A stretch of DNA of 64,000 nucleotides, from assembly GCF_000729995.1 (NCBI RefSeq), contig NZ_JNFG01000003.1:124001-188000 (forward strand). Direction: 5' to 3'. The position numbers were made by a program, and so were the translations under genes. The notes below the pieces were generated by a model. The model saw only the letters and a program-made list of their open reading frames with translations. It had not been told where the DNA came from and did no database searches. Below, in pieces: positions 36,989 through 45,181 of this stretch (the first letter of the stretch is position 1; the number at the start of each line of letters is the position of its first letter). This DNA comes from Caballeronia sordidicola (GTDB lineage: Bacteria; Pseudomonadota; Gammaproteobacteria; Burkholderiales; Burkholderiaceae).

Positions 36989-37657
36989 TTACAGGCCGAG
37001 CAGCGAGGCGAGATGCGGGATGTCGTCGACTTCGGTGTAGTCGTAGTACGGCGTCGACGGTTCATGGCCGCGCTTGACGAACGCCTTGTGCTTCACGCCC
37101 ATGTCGTGTGCGGTCATCAGGTCGTAGCGCAGGCTCGACGACACATGCAGCACGTCTTCCGGGTTGCAGTTCAACTGGTCGAACATGTACTCGAAGCCCT
37201 GCATGCGCGGCTTGTACGACTGCGCCTGCTCGGCTGTGAACACAGCATGGAACGGCGCGCCGAGCTTGTCGACGTTGCTCTGGATCTGGTTGTTCGACGC
37301 ATTCGACAGGATCACCAGCTTGTACTTCTTCGCGAGCCGCGAGAGGCCTTCCGGCACGTCCGGGTGCGGACCCCAGGTGGGCACGGCGGTGTAGAAGGTT
37401 TCCGCCTTGGCTTCATCGAATTCGACGTTCATGCGTTTGCAGGCCCGTTTGAACGCGTTCACGATCACATCGCGATACGGCTTCCATGCGCCGAGCACTT
37501 CATCGCGGCGATACCCCGAGAAGAAGGCGATCAGCTTGTCCATGTCGGGGGCGCTCAGCACGTCGCCGTACATTTCGCGCGTCATGTCGGCGAGGCGGAA
37601 TTTGGTCAGAGTGCCGTAGCAATCGAAGGTGATGTACTTCGGTTCGAATTCGATCAT
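36989..37657 (-). CDS. HAD-superfamily hydrolase (haloacid dehalogenase type II-like)
   Basis: A 222-residue HAD protein resembling L-2-haloacid dehalogenases. The nucleophile motif is FDCYGTL (Asp about 10), motif II is ILSNASNNQI, motif III is SYKPRM and motif IV is HVSSSLRYDLMTAHD. In characterised L-DEX the last motif reads VSSNAWD; the substrate-helping Asn is Ser here and the spacing to the Asp differs, so true dehalogenase activity is doubtful. AGGA precedes the ATG. It is the first gene of the operon running to 26829. Confidence 0.82.
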   Translation of the reverse strand: MIEFEPKYITFDCYGTLTKFRLADMTREMYGDVLSAPDMDKLIAFFSGYRRDEVLGAWKPYRDVIVNAFKRACKRMNVEFDEAKAETFYTAVPTWGPHPDVPEGLSRLAKKYKLVILSNASNNQIQSNVDKLGAPFHAVFTAEQAQSYKPRMQGFEYMFDQLNCNPEDVLHVSSSLRYDLMTAHDMGVKHKAFVKRGHEPSTPYYDYTEVDDIPHLASLLGL

Positions 37658-37902
37658 GGTGATAGTCCTATCGTTGGTATGAACCCGCGAGGGGTTCAGT
37701 GGCGAAAACAGGAAAGCGCATTCCTGTATGAGATTTAATCAGCGCAAAAACAAAGATGTCCCTGATTCGCGCAATTCAAAAACATAAAACATGCGTTTTT
37801 TGGGGTGTCCGTAGCACAGTCTGCGGTTGGGGTTCAGGCCCCTTCGCAGCCTCAGGGTTTGCCCTTCCTTTCGCATGCCCGGGCGGGCTCGGGCCCACGG
37901 AT

Positions 37903-39381
37903 CTACTCACGCAAATCGATCAGCACACTCTTGAAGCGAAGGTTCGCTTCGTAAGCCTGGCGGCCGAGGTCCTTGCCGATGCCCGAGCGTTTGTAACCGC
38001 CGGTCGGGATCATGAAGTCGGACGTCCTGCCGTAGCGATTAACCCATACCGTGCCGGCTTCCAGGCCGCGGACCAGCCGCAGCGCACGGCCCAGGTCGGC
38101 CGTATGCACGCCGGCGGCGAGACCATAGTCGGGGTGCTGCGCGAGCGCGAGCGCTTCTTCTTCCGTATCAAAGGTCTGCAGGGTCAGCACCGGCCCAAAT
38201 ACTTCCTCGCGAACCGCTTCCGATTGCTGGGTCACGCCGCTCAGTAGCGTTGGCGCATAAAACGAGCCGGAACCGCCGCCATCGGCTCGCTGGCCGCCGC
38301 AATGCAGGGTCGCGCCGCCGGCGAGCGTGCGCCCGACAATCGCTTCGATACGCGCCGCCTGCGGTTCCGAGATGATCGGCGAAAGCGTTGTGCCGGGTGT
38401 CCAGGTCGCGCCTGCTTTCAGTTCGCTGAAGACCGCCTGGATGCGATCGGCCAGCGGTTCCGCGAGCGAACGCTCGACCAGCAGCCGCGAACCTGCGACA
38501 CACACCTGACCTGCATTACCCGAAATGGCCCCGGCAATCCGGCGCGCGACAGCGTCAAGACGCGGGGCATCGGCGAAAACGATTTGCGGGCTTTTGCCGC
38601 CCAGCTCCAGTGTGACCGGCTTGGTGCCCGTTTCGGCGCACGCGGCCATGATGGCCGCACCGGTGCGCGTGGAACCGGTGAACGTGACCTTGGAGATCTT
38701 CGGATGACGCACGAGCGCGTCACCGGTCGTACGGCCATCGCCTTGCACGACGTTGAAAATGCCCGCCGGAATGCCGGCGCGGATGGCGAGTTCGGCGAGG
38801 CGCAGCACCGAGAACGGCGTCATTTCGGAGGGCTTCAGGACGACGGCATTGCCGGCCGCGAGCGCCGGCGCGATCTTCCACGATGCCATCACCAACGGAA
38901 AATTCCATGGAGCGATAGCGCCGATCACGCCATACGGTTCGGCGATCGTCATGCCCAGGTGGTCGTGATCAGTGGCCACCACGTCGCCGCCGATCTTGTC
39001 GGCGAACTCCGCGTAGAAGCGGATGCCTTCGGCTGTGAACGGCACGTCCCAGGCGGTTGCATCGCGAATCGGACGGGTTGAACCGAGCGCCTCCAGGGGG
39101 CCGAGGGTATCAACGTCGGCAACGATCAGATCGGCGAAACGGCGCAGGATCCGGGCGCGTTCGCGCGGCGGCATGGTTCGCCAGCCGCTCGTGCGGAATG
39201 CCTGCCATGCGTTCTCGACCGCGCGCTCGATCATGTCGGCATCCGCGAGCGGTACCGATGCATACACCACGCCGTCCGACGGGCGCGCGACCTCGATGCG
39301 GCGTGCGCCTTCATCCACATATTCGCCGCCGATGAAATGGCCGCTGCGTACGGCGACGGCGGCGGGATCGAAGCTATCCAT
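37903..39381 (-). CDS. Aldehyde dehydrogenase (GabD/PuuC-like)
   Basis: A 492-residue NAD(P)-dependent aldehyde dehydrogenase. The active-site Glu is in LELGGKSPQIVF and the Cys in GNAGQVCVAGSR; AIAPWNFPLVM and EEVFGPVLTL are conserved. The start at 39381 has AAGGA upstream; the 28-codon upstream extension is not protein-like. It is separated by 245 bp from the HAD operon, so it may have its own promoter, but it points the same way. It probably oxidises the aldehyde from the PuuB-like oxidase, and could also serve as succinate-semialdehyde dehydrogenase for the island at 12369. Confidence 0.91.
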   Translation of the reverse strand: MDSFDPAAVAVRSGHFIGGEYVDEGARRIEVARPSDGVVYASVPLADADMIERAVENAWQAFRTSGWRTMPPRERARILRRFADLIVADVDTLGPLEALGSTRPIRDATAWDVPFTAEGIRFYAEFADKIGGDVVATDHDHLGMTIAEPYGVIGAIAPWNFPLVMASWKIAPALAAGNAVVLKPSEMTPFSVLRLAELAIRAGIPAGIFNVVQGDGRTTGDALVRHPKISKVTFTGSTRTGAAIMAACAETGTKPVTLELGGKSPQIVFADAPRLDAVARRIAGAISGNAGQVCVAGSRLLVERSLAEPLADRIQAVFSELKAGATWTPGTTLSPIISEPQAARIEAIVGRTLAGGATLHCGGQRADGGGSGSFYAPTLLSGVTQQSEAVREEVFGPVLTLQTFDTEEEALALAQHPDYGLAAGVHTADLGRALRLVRGLEAGTVWVNRYGRTSDFMIPTGGYKRSGIGKDLGRQAYEANLRFKSVLIDLRE

Positions 39382-39721
39382 ATGAAGGTCCTTTGAGTAG
39401 CGGTGCCGGAAGCGGCCGCGGATGCTGCGCGACCTTATGAAATCGTAGGGCCAGGCGCGCAGCATTTATCGCCGACAAAAATAGCGGCTCAGCAGATCAC
39501 ACGCGTTATAAGGGCGCCGACATGCCGTTTTGCATCGAAGTGGGTGCGAAGTGGGTGCGACCCGGCTTCGGGGTCGTTTCATGAAAAGATCGTCCTAGTC
39601 ACGTTCGTTGTGGGATGCGAGAGTGGCGGCGTGAAACCTGAGCTTGATTTGAGCTTGATTAAAGCAGGCCTGAAGAGGGGTTGCTGAGCGGCTGAAGTCA
39701 AAGCCATCGAGGGAGGTCGGC
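39382..39721. other. 340-bp divergent intergenic region with short direct repeat
   Basis: The region separates the divergent ALDH and GNAT genes. It has an 11-bp tandem duplication (GAAGTGGGTGC twice, 39537-39558), followed by a small hairpin, GACCC-GGCTTCG-GGGTC, at about 39559-39575. No gene is seen. Confidence 0.5.
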
Positions 39722-40621
39722 GTGTCCGAGCAAGTCAACGAACGAGTTACCGAACAAATTACCTATAGAGCCTTTACCGGCGACGATATTGCTGCGGCGC
39801 ATGCATTGACCGTTGAACTGAAGTGGCCGCATCGGGCGGACGACTGGCGTTTCGTGGTGCAGGCGGGCGCGGGGTTTGTCGCCGAGGTGGCGGAAGGGGT
39901 GATTGGCACGGCGTTGTACTGGACTTACGGGGCTGAGCGTGCGTCGTTGGGGATGGTGATTGTGTCGCCGGCATGGCAGGGCCGGGGAATCGGCAAGCGG
40001 CTGATGGAACTGGTGCTTGAGCGGCTGGGTGGGCGCGTTACGTTTTTGCACGCGACGCCTGCTGGACAGCCGTTGTATGAGAAGTTGGGTTTCCGGGCTG
40101 TTGGCACGTTGGACCAGCATCAGGGAGCGGCGTTTCAACCGCCGTTGGTGTCGTTGCCGCCGGGTGAGCGGTTGCGGCCGCTGGGGTCCAACGACACGCC
40201 TCAGTTGATCGAGCTGGCTTCGCGGGCGTGCGGCCTGGATCGGGGTGAGGTATTGCCGGCGTTGCTTGAGAGTGCGGATGGCATTGCACTGGATCACGAT
40301 GGCGAGTTGCTGGGATTTGCTTTGTTCAGGCGTTTTGGGCGTGGCTTTGCGATTGGGCCGGTGGTGGCGCCGGATGCGCCAGATTCGAGCCGTGCGAAGG
40401 CGTTGATCAGCCATTGGCTGGCGTTGAACGAGGGGGTGTTTGTTCGTATCGATACCCCGGGGGATAGTGGGTTGACCGAGTGGCTGGACGGGTTGGGATT
40501 GCCGAGGGTGGATACGGTGGTCAGGATGGTACTGAATGGACCGAAGGGTTCGGTAGCGCCCTTTCCTCCCGCCGATCCGGACGTTAAGCAGTTTGGAATT
40601 ATTAATCAGGCCATGATGTAA
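39722..40621 (+). CDS. Tandem-domain GNAT acetyltransferase
   Basis: A 299-residue protein with an N-terminal GNAT domain. The acetyl-CoA loop is VSPAWQGRGIGKRLM (about 81-95), with FLHATPAGQPLYEKLGFRAVG. The C-terminal half repeats a weaker GNAT-like fold (GFALFRRFGRGFAIGPVVAPD) lacking the clear R/Q-x-x-G-x-G loop. The second domain is probably degenerate and structural. It starts with GTG at 39722 after a strong GGAGG. The acceptor is unknown. Confidence 0.85.
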   Translation: MSEQVNERVTEQITYRAFTGDDIAAAHALTVELKWPHRADDWRFVVQAGAGFVAEVAEGVIGTALYWTYGAERASLGMVIVSPAWQGRGIGKRLMELVLERLGGRVTFLHATPAGQPLYEKLGFRAVGTLDQHQGAAFQPPLVSLPPGERLRPLGSNDTPQLIELASRACGLDRGEVLPALLESADGIALDHDGELLGFALFRRFGRGFAIGPVVAPDAPDSSRAKALISHWLALNEGVFVRIDTPGDSGLTEWLDGLGLPRVDTVVRMVLNGPKGSVAPFPPADPDVKQFGIINQAMM

Positions 40622-40639
40622 GGGCCCGCCGGGAGGGTC

Positions 40640-41674
40640 GTTCGCACTTGGGGTTTGGGTTTGTGGGGGGTTTTTAGGGTTAGCGGTTGGGGTTGATGCC
40701 GGGTTGCTAGGTTCTAGGGTTAGCGGTCGGAGTCATTGCCGGGTTGCTAGGTTCCTGCGTTAGCGGTCAGGGTCATTGCCGGGTTGCTGCTTTCTGGCCT
40801 AGCGGTCTGCGAGAGTTGGCTTTTTTCTTTATCGCCATTAGCCACTGTGCGTGGCGGCACGTCATTTCTTTGTCCAAAGCGACAAAGAAACGAAGCAAAG
40901 AAAGCGCTTTCAAAACGCGGGCTCGTAAGTTGACCTAGCGTGCAGTCTCCACGTTTTTGGCACCCCAAAAGCACGGTGCTCGCCAGAACCACGGATGTGT
41001 GAACCCCTCCTTCTCGCGAATTCTTACACGCACACGCTTCGCCCCGCACGCTCTCGGGCAAGCACGCTTGCCAAGGAAACCCGCACCGACTCACGCGTAT
41101 TTACCGCTACAGGTCTTCATGGGTTAGCTGCTTGGTCAGCGTGGTCAGCGTGGTCGGCGGGGTTACATTCGTTAGGTACGGTCTCGCGCATCTTCGCGGC
41201 CTCGTTTCAGGGAGGGTTGCCTACGAGGTCCGTTACCCGTACTTACTTGGCAGATGGTTTTACGCGGATAGCGCGGGGTGCCCCTTGGGCAGGTTCAGTC
41301 ACTGGTGGCGAAGCGTGTGGGTATCCGTGTTCGGAGAAGGAGGGTTTCACACATCCTCCGTTCTGGCGAGCACCGTGCTTTTGGGGTGCCAAAAACGTAG
41401 AAACTGCACGCTGGGTCAACTTACGAGCCCGCGTTTTGAAAGCGTTTTCTTTGCTTCGTTTCTTTGTCGCTTTGGACAAAGAAATGACGTGCCGCCACGC
41501 ACAGTGGCTAATAGTGATAAAGAAAATAGCCAACTCAAGCAGACCGCTAAGGCCGAAAGCACCAACCCGGCACTGACTCCGACCGCTAACGCAGGAACCT
41601 GGCACCCCGGCATCAACCCCGACCACTACCCCGACCGACCAACCAGCCCCCCAACCCCCAAACCAAGTGCGAAC
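40640..41674. repeat. Large imperfect inverted repeat (about 1 kb element)
   Basis: The left arm (40640-41043) and right arm (41308-41674) are reverse complements over about 370-400 bp at high identity. They flank a spacer of about 260 bp. A tract of about 60 bp around 40840-40900 is identical in the right arm at about 41454-41516. The outer ends are GTTCGCACTTGG and its complement. The spacer contains three 9-bp TGGTCAGCG-type units (41133-41159). Frames within the element are arm-symmetric and lack coding character. Similar arms are, from memory, widespread in Paraburkholderia intergenic regions. No transposase is present. Confidence 0.8.
40661..40820. repeat. 40-bp tandem repeats in the left arm
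   Basis: Units beginning GGGTTGCT occur at exactly 40701, 40741 and 40781 (period 40), each containing a TAGCGGTC element and ending TCATTGCC or a variant. A degenerate half-unit precedes them at 40661. The right arm of the inverted repeat retains only about two diverged units, so copy number differs between arms. Confidence 0.7.
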
Positions 41675-41760
41675 GGAAAACCTAGGATTTGGCCCCATTG
41701 CGCCCGCAATTTCCGCTTGTTAGCTTGCTAGTCCGATTGCAAATCGCCCATCACCGTGTA

Positions 41761-42744
41761 ATGCCCGCCACCGAAGACTTCCACTTCCTCCTGCTGCCCG
41801 AGTTTTCGTCCATCGGCTTCATGTCGGCAATCGAGCCGCTACGCGTCGCCAACCGCTTTCGGGGTGCACTCTACCGCTGGCACATCCTGAGCCTCGACGG
41901 CGGCCCCGTCTGCGCCAGCAATGGCATCTCGCTCAACGCAGAAAGCGCCCTGGCCGACGTCGACGAAGCCACCAACGTTATCGTCGTGGCAGGCTTCAAC
42001 CCGCTAAGCCGCTACACACGCGAAATGGCCGACTGGCTCCGGCGGATGGATCGCAAAGGCGCAACGCTAGGGGGTATCGATACAGGAAGTTTCGTACTGG
42101 CCGAAGCAGGCCTCCTCAAGCACGAGCGCGTGACATTGCATTGGGAAGCAGCATCGGCGTTCCAGGAGCGTTATCCGTCGCTGACGGTCAGCCAGGAGCT
42201 ATTCGAAATCGACGCGCGACGCATCACCTGCGCCGGCGGCACCGCCTCCATCGACCTCATGCTCGACCTGATCGGCCGCCGCCACGGCGCCGAACTCGCC
42301 GCGCAGGTCTCCGAGCAATTTGTACTCGGCCGCATCCGGCAACGCTCGGACCACCAGCGCATGCAGATCGCAGCACGCTACGGCATCCACAATCGCAAGC
42401 TGATCCAGGTGATCGGCGTGATGGAACAACACATGGAGGAACCCCTGTCGCCAGATGCACTGGCAGAGGAAATCGGCGTGACGCGGCGTCAGCTTGAACG
42501 CCTGTTCTGCTCGGCAATGAAAGACACACCCACCCACTTCTATCTCGGACTGCGCCTTGCACGCGCCCGCGAATTACTACAACAAACCGATATGTCCATT
42601 ACCACCGTCTGCGTGGCATGCGGCTTCGAATCACCCTCGCACTTTTCACGCACCTACCGCACGCGCTTCGGCTCAAGCCCGCGCCAGGACCGCAGTTCGC
42701 CACGCGCGACGGCGCCCGTTGGGGAAACCGTCGCGACCAGCTGA
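41761..42744 (+). CDS. GlxA-type AraC regulator (DJ-1/PfpI-like sensor)
   Basis: A 327-residue regulator with an N-terminal DJ-1/PfpI-like domain (FHFLLLPEFSSIGFMSAIEPLRVAN) and a C-terminal AraC double HTH (EEPLSPDALAEEIGVTRRQLERLF and ITTVCVACGFESPSHFSRTYRTRFG). GTAS replaces the catalytic Cys elbow, so the first domain is a sensor rather than an enzyme. The group includes GbdR, CdhR and SouR, which sense betaine, carnitine and sarcosine in Pseudomonas. The ATG at 41761 matches the domain start. Targets may include the adjacent porin or the choline genes. Confidence 0.9.
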   Translation: MPATEDFHFLLLPEFSSIGFMSAIEPLRVANRFRGALYRWHILSLDGGPVCASNGISLNAESALADVDEATNVIVVAGFNPLSRYTREMADWLRRMDRKGATLGGIDTGSFVLAEAGLLKHERVTLHWEAASAFQERYPSLTVSQELFEIDARRITCAGGTASIDLMLDLIGRRHGAELAAQVSEQFVLGRIRQRSDHQRMQIAARYGIHNRKLIQVIGVMEQHMEEPLSPDALAEEIGVTRRQLERLFCSAMKDTPTHFYLGLRLARARELLQQTDMSITTVCVACGFESPSHFSRTYRTRFGSSPRQDRSSPRATAPVGETVATS

Positions 42745-42760
42745 AACAAACAGATAACGC

Positions 42761-43909
42761 TTAGAACGAATGCCGGATACCAATGCGAACATCGCTTTGG
42801 GTGCTCGACGTCGACGGCGTAAAGCTATAGCCGATCACCGCGTTCACGCCACTCGATGCCTTGAGGTAGTCGCCCGACACATAGACGTCGGTACGCTTGG
42901 ACAACAGGTAATGCAGCCCGAGCGAGCCCATGTTCCACTTGTGCCCTTCAAACGCCGTGAACTGGTAACCGCCGTACAGGATCAACGCAGGCGTGAAGTT
43001 ATATTGCGCACCTCCTTCACCCACGTGCATGTGCGACGACTGTCCGAAGCCCTTGATCGTGGTGTAGGTGTAATTGCCCAACAGCGTCAGGTTGCCGAGT
43101 GCATACGATGACCCAATGCCGTAAGTCATCTGGCTGTCGACGTTGAACGCGGTGCTGCTGAACAAGTCGGTTACCGCGCCCGTAGTCGGGTTCACCGTTG
43201 CAACGGTCTGACCCAGGAAGGTCTTCGTGCCGATCATCGCGTACGGGTCGAATGCATAGATACCGTTCGGATTGTTCAGGCGCGTGACCGCCGTGCCGAT
43301 CGTGAAGTCGCCGTGCGCGTAGTGCGCGCCCAAGCTGTATGCGCTCTTCTCGTGGAAATCACCCGCAACATTGCCGAACGAATACAAGCCGCCGAACGTC
43401 AGGCCGCTGATATCGGGCGACATGTATTTGATCGAGTTCGGCAAGCGGTCGCCGTTCATGCGGTCGAAGTCGCCCTGGTGGATCGCGTAGCCGCTGCCGA
43501 ACGAAGAGATGTTGTAACCCTCCATGAACTCGTTCGTCAGGTCGAGCTGGTTACCCGCCGAGATCGTGCCCCACTGGTTCTGCAAGCCCACATAGGCCTG
43601 CCGGCCGAATTCCGCACCACCTTGGGCGAACGTGCCGTTGCCGAGGTGGAAGCCGTTCTCGAGCACGAAGATTGCCTTCAATCCACCGCCCAGGTCTTCC
43701 GTGCCCTTAAGGCCGAACCGGTTACCGTAAGAGATGCCGTCGTCGAACTTGACGACATGCGAGCCACCCGTGTTGTTGACGTAGGTAATACCGGCGTCGA
43801 GGATACCGTACAGCGTTACGCTGCTTTGCGCTTGAACCAAAGCAGGTGCGCAGACGGCGCCTGCGCCCAATGCGAGGGCCGCCAGCTTTACGGCATTTCG
43901 CTTCTTCAT
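42761..43909 (-). CDS. Gram-negative trimeric porin
   Basis: A 382-residue outer-membrane porin of the Burkholderia/Neisseria (Porin_4) type. The signal peptide has cleavage at VQAQ-SS (about 27). SSVTLYGILDAGITYVNN opens the first strand, GTEDLGGGLKAIFVLENGF is typical, and the final residue is Phe, as needed for BAM recognition (GIRHSF). Alternating amphipathic strands run throughout. GGGAGA supports the ATG at 43909. It may pass small hydrophilic substrates such as choline or amino acids. It converges on the GlxA gene with a 16-bp gap. Confidence 0.92.
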   Translation of the reverse strand: MKKRNAVKLAALALGAGAVCAPALVQAQSSVTLYGILDAGITYVNNTGGSHVVKFDDGISYGNRFGLKGTEDLGGGLKAIFVLENGFHLGNGTFAQGGAEFGRQAYVGLQNQWGTISAGNQLDLTNEFMEGYNISSFGSGYAIHQGDFDRMNGDRLPNSIKYMSPDISGLTFGGLYSFGNVAGDFHEKSAYSLGAHYAHGDFTIGTAVTRLNNPNGIYAFDPYAMIGTKTFLGQTVATVNPTTGAVTDLFSSTAFNVDSQMTYGIGSSYALGNLTLLGNYTYTTIKGFGQSSHMHVGEGGAQYNFTPALILYGGYQFTAFEGHKWNMGSLGLHYLLSKRTDVYVSGDYLKASSGVNAVIGYSFTPSTSSTQSDVRIGIRHSF

Positions 43910-44179
43910 CGTTGATTCTCCCTGATACCCGCTTGCACGTTTCGTTGGACCAAGCGAGGTCCGCGCTGCTCCGGCGATGGATTGATATCGCGCAGCGCTT
44001 CTCGCTCGAATTTTTATTGCAGAGACCGGCGTACTACAGTGATCTGACGCATGGGATGCGGGTGCATGCACTGAGACTGAGCTTCAGGCGCATCCACCAG
44101 CCTTGCAAAAGTAAGAGGCCATATTTAGTGGGGCTCGACCTTTTGCGACGTAAACCTGTCCAGGTGCGACGCACTGTTG

Positions 44180-45130
44180 TTATTTGGAACCAAGCGCTGT
44201 TTGCACGGCCTGCCACGCATTTCCGCCCGTACTCGTGGTAACGCCGTCAAGCCAACCCTTCACGAGATCGGGGTTGCGTTTAAGCGCCGCTGCAGCAGCG
44301 GTATCCACGTTGGTCTTGTTTTGAAGGACGTCGGTGATGATGCCGTTCTCCAGGTCGACGTTGAATGTCATCTGCTTGAAAAGCCGTCCCACGTTCGGGC
44401 ATTCGCCCGCGTAACCCGCCCGCGAAACCGTGTTGACCGTCGCGCCGCCGAAGTTCGGGCCGAAGTATTTATCGCCGCCATCGAGGTAGGTGAGATGGAA
44501 CTTCGTGTTCATCAGATGCGGCTCCCAAGCAAGGAAGACGATCCACTTCTTGTCACGCACCGAGCGTTCGACTTGCGTCAGCATGCCGGTCTCACTCGAC
44601 TCCACCAGCTTCCAGCCATTCAGTCCGAAGGCCTTCTCATCGATCATCTTCTTGATGTTCTGATTCGCGGGTGCGCCCGGTTCAATGCCATAGATCTTGC
44701 CGTCGAACTTGTCCAGGTTCTTCTGCAGGTCGGCAAACGTGTGAACACCGGCAGCCGCCACGTAGTCCGGCACGGCCAGCGTGAACTTCGCGTTCGTCAG
44801 GTTCGGGTGCACCACGTCAATCGACTTCTCATCGACGAACTGCTTGACCAGCGGCCCTTGCGCGGGCATCCAGTTACCGAGGAATGCGTCGACTTGGCCT
44901 TTCTTCAAGCCCTGATACGTAATTGGCACTGAAAGGTTCGAAACGCTCTGCTTATAACCGAGCGCCTTCAGCACGACACCGGCCATGGCGTTGGTCGCGT
45001 CAATGTCAGTCCAGCCCGGGTCCGCCATCTTCACCTGCAGGCAGCTTTGGGGCTCGGCAGCGACTACCGAACCGATGGATGCGCAGAGTGCCGCAATGCA
45101 GAATAGCGCGTGTTTAAAGGGCTTTTTCAT
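44180..45130 (-). CDS. choX: Choline-binding protein of ABC transporter
   Basis: A 316-residue periplasmic binding protein with signal peptide (cleavage near VVAA-EP). Its ChoX-like landmarks are MADPGWTDIDATNAMAGVVLKALGY, FLGNWMPAQGP, VFLAWEPHLMNTKF and YAGECPNVGRLF; the Trp/Tyr set would form the aromatic box for choline. It lies 51 bp downstream of betC in the same direction, so choline uptake and choline-sulphate hydrolysis are linked. No choW or choV is in the window. Confidence 0.9.
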   Translation of the reverse strand: MKKPFKHALFCIAALCASIGSVVAAEPQSCLQVKMADPGWTDIDATNAMAGVVLKALGYKQSVSNLSVPITYQGLKKGQVDAFLGNWMPAQGPLVKQFVDEKSIDVVHPNLTNAKFTLAVPDYVAAAGVHTFADLQKNLDKFDGKIYGIEPGAPANQNIKKMIDEKAFGLNGWKLVESSETGMLTQVERSVRDKKWIVFLAWEPHLMNTKFHLTYLDGGDKYFGPNFGGATVNTVSRAGYAGECPNVGRLFKQMTFNVDLENGIITDVLQNKTNVDTAAAAALKRNPDLVKGWLDGVTTSTGGNAWQAVQTALGSK

Positions 45131-45181
45131 GTTGGCTTCCTGTGGGTGATGTGGTTTTGGTTTTGGTGCATCAGCGTGGCT

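Noticed and set aside
41243..41698. A 151-residue minus-strand frame and several overlapping frames on both strands between 40744 and 41731
   Set aside because: They lie inside the inverted repeat, are mirrored in both arms, overlap each other, and have biased low-complexity composition. Similar frames are commonly mis-annotated in such repeats.
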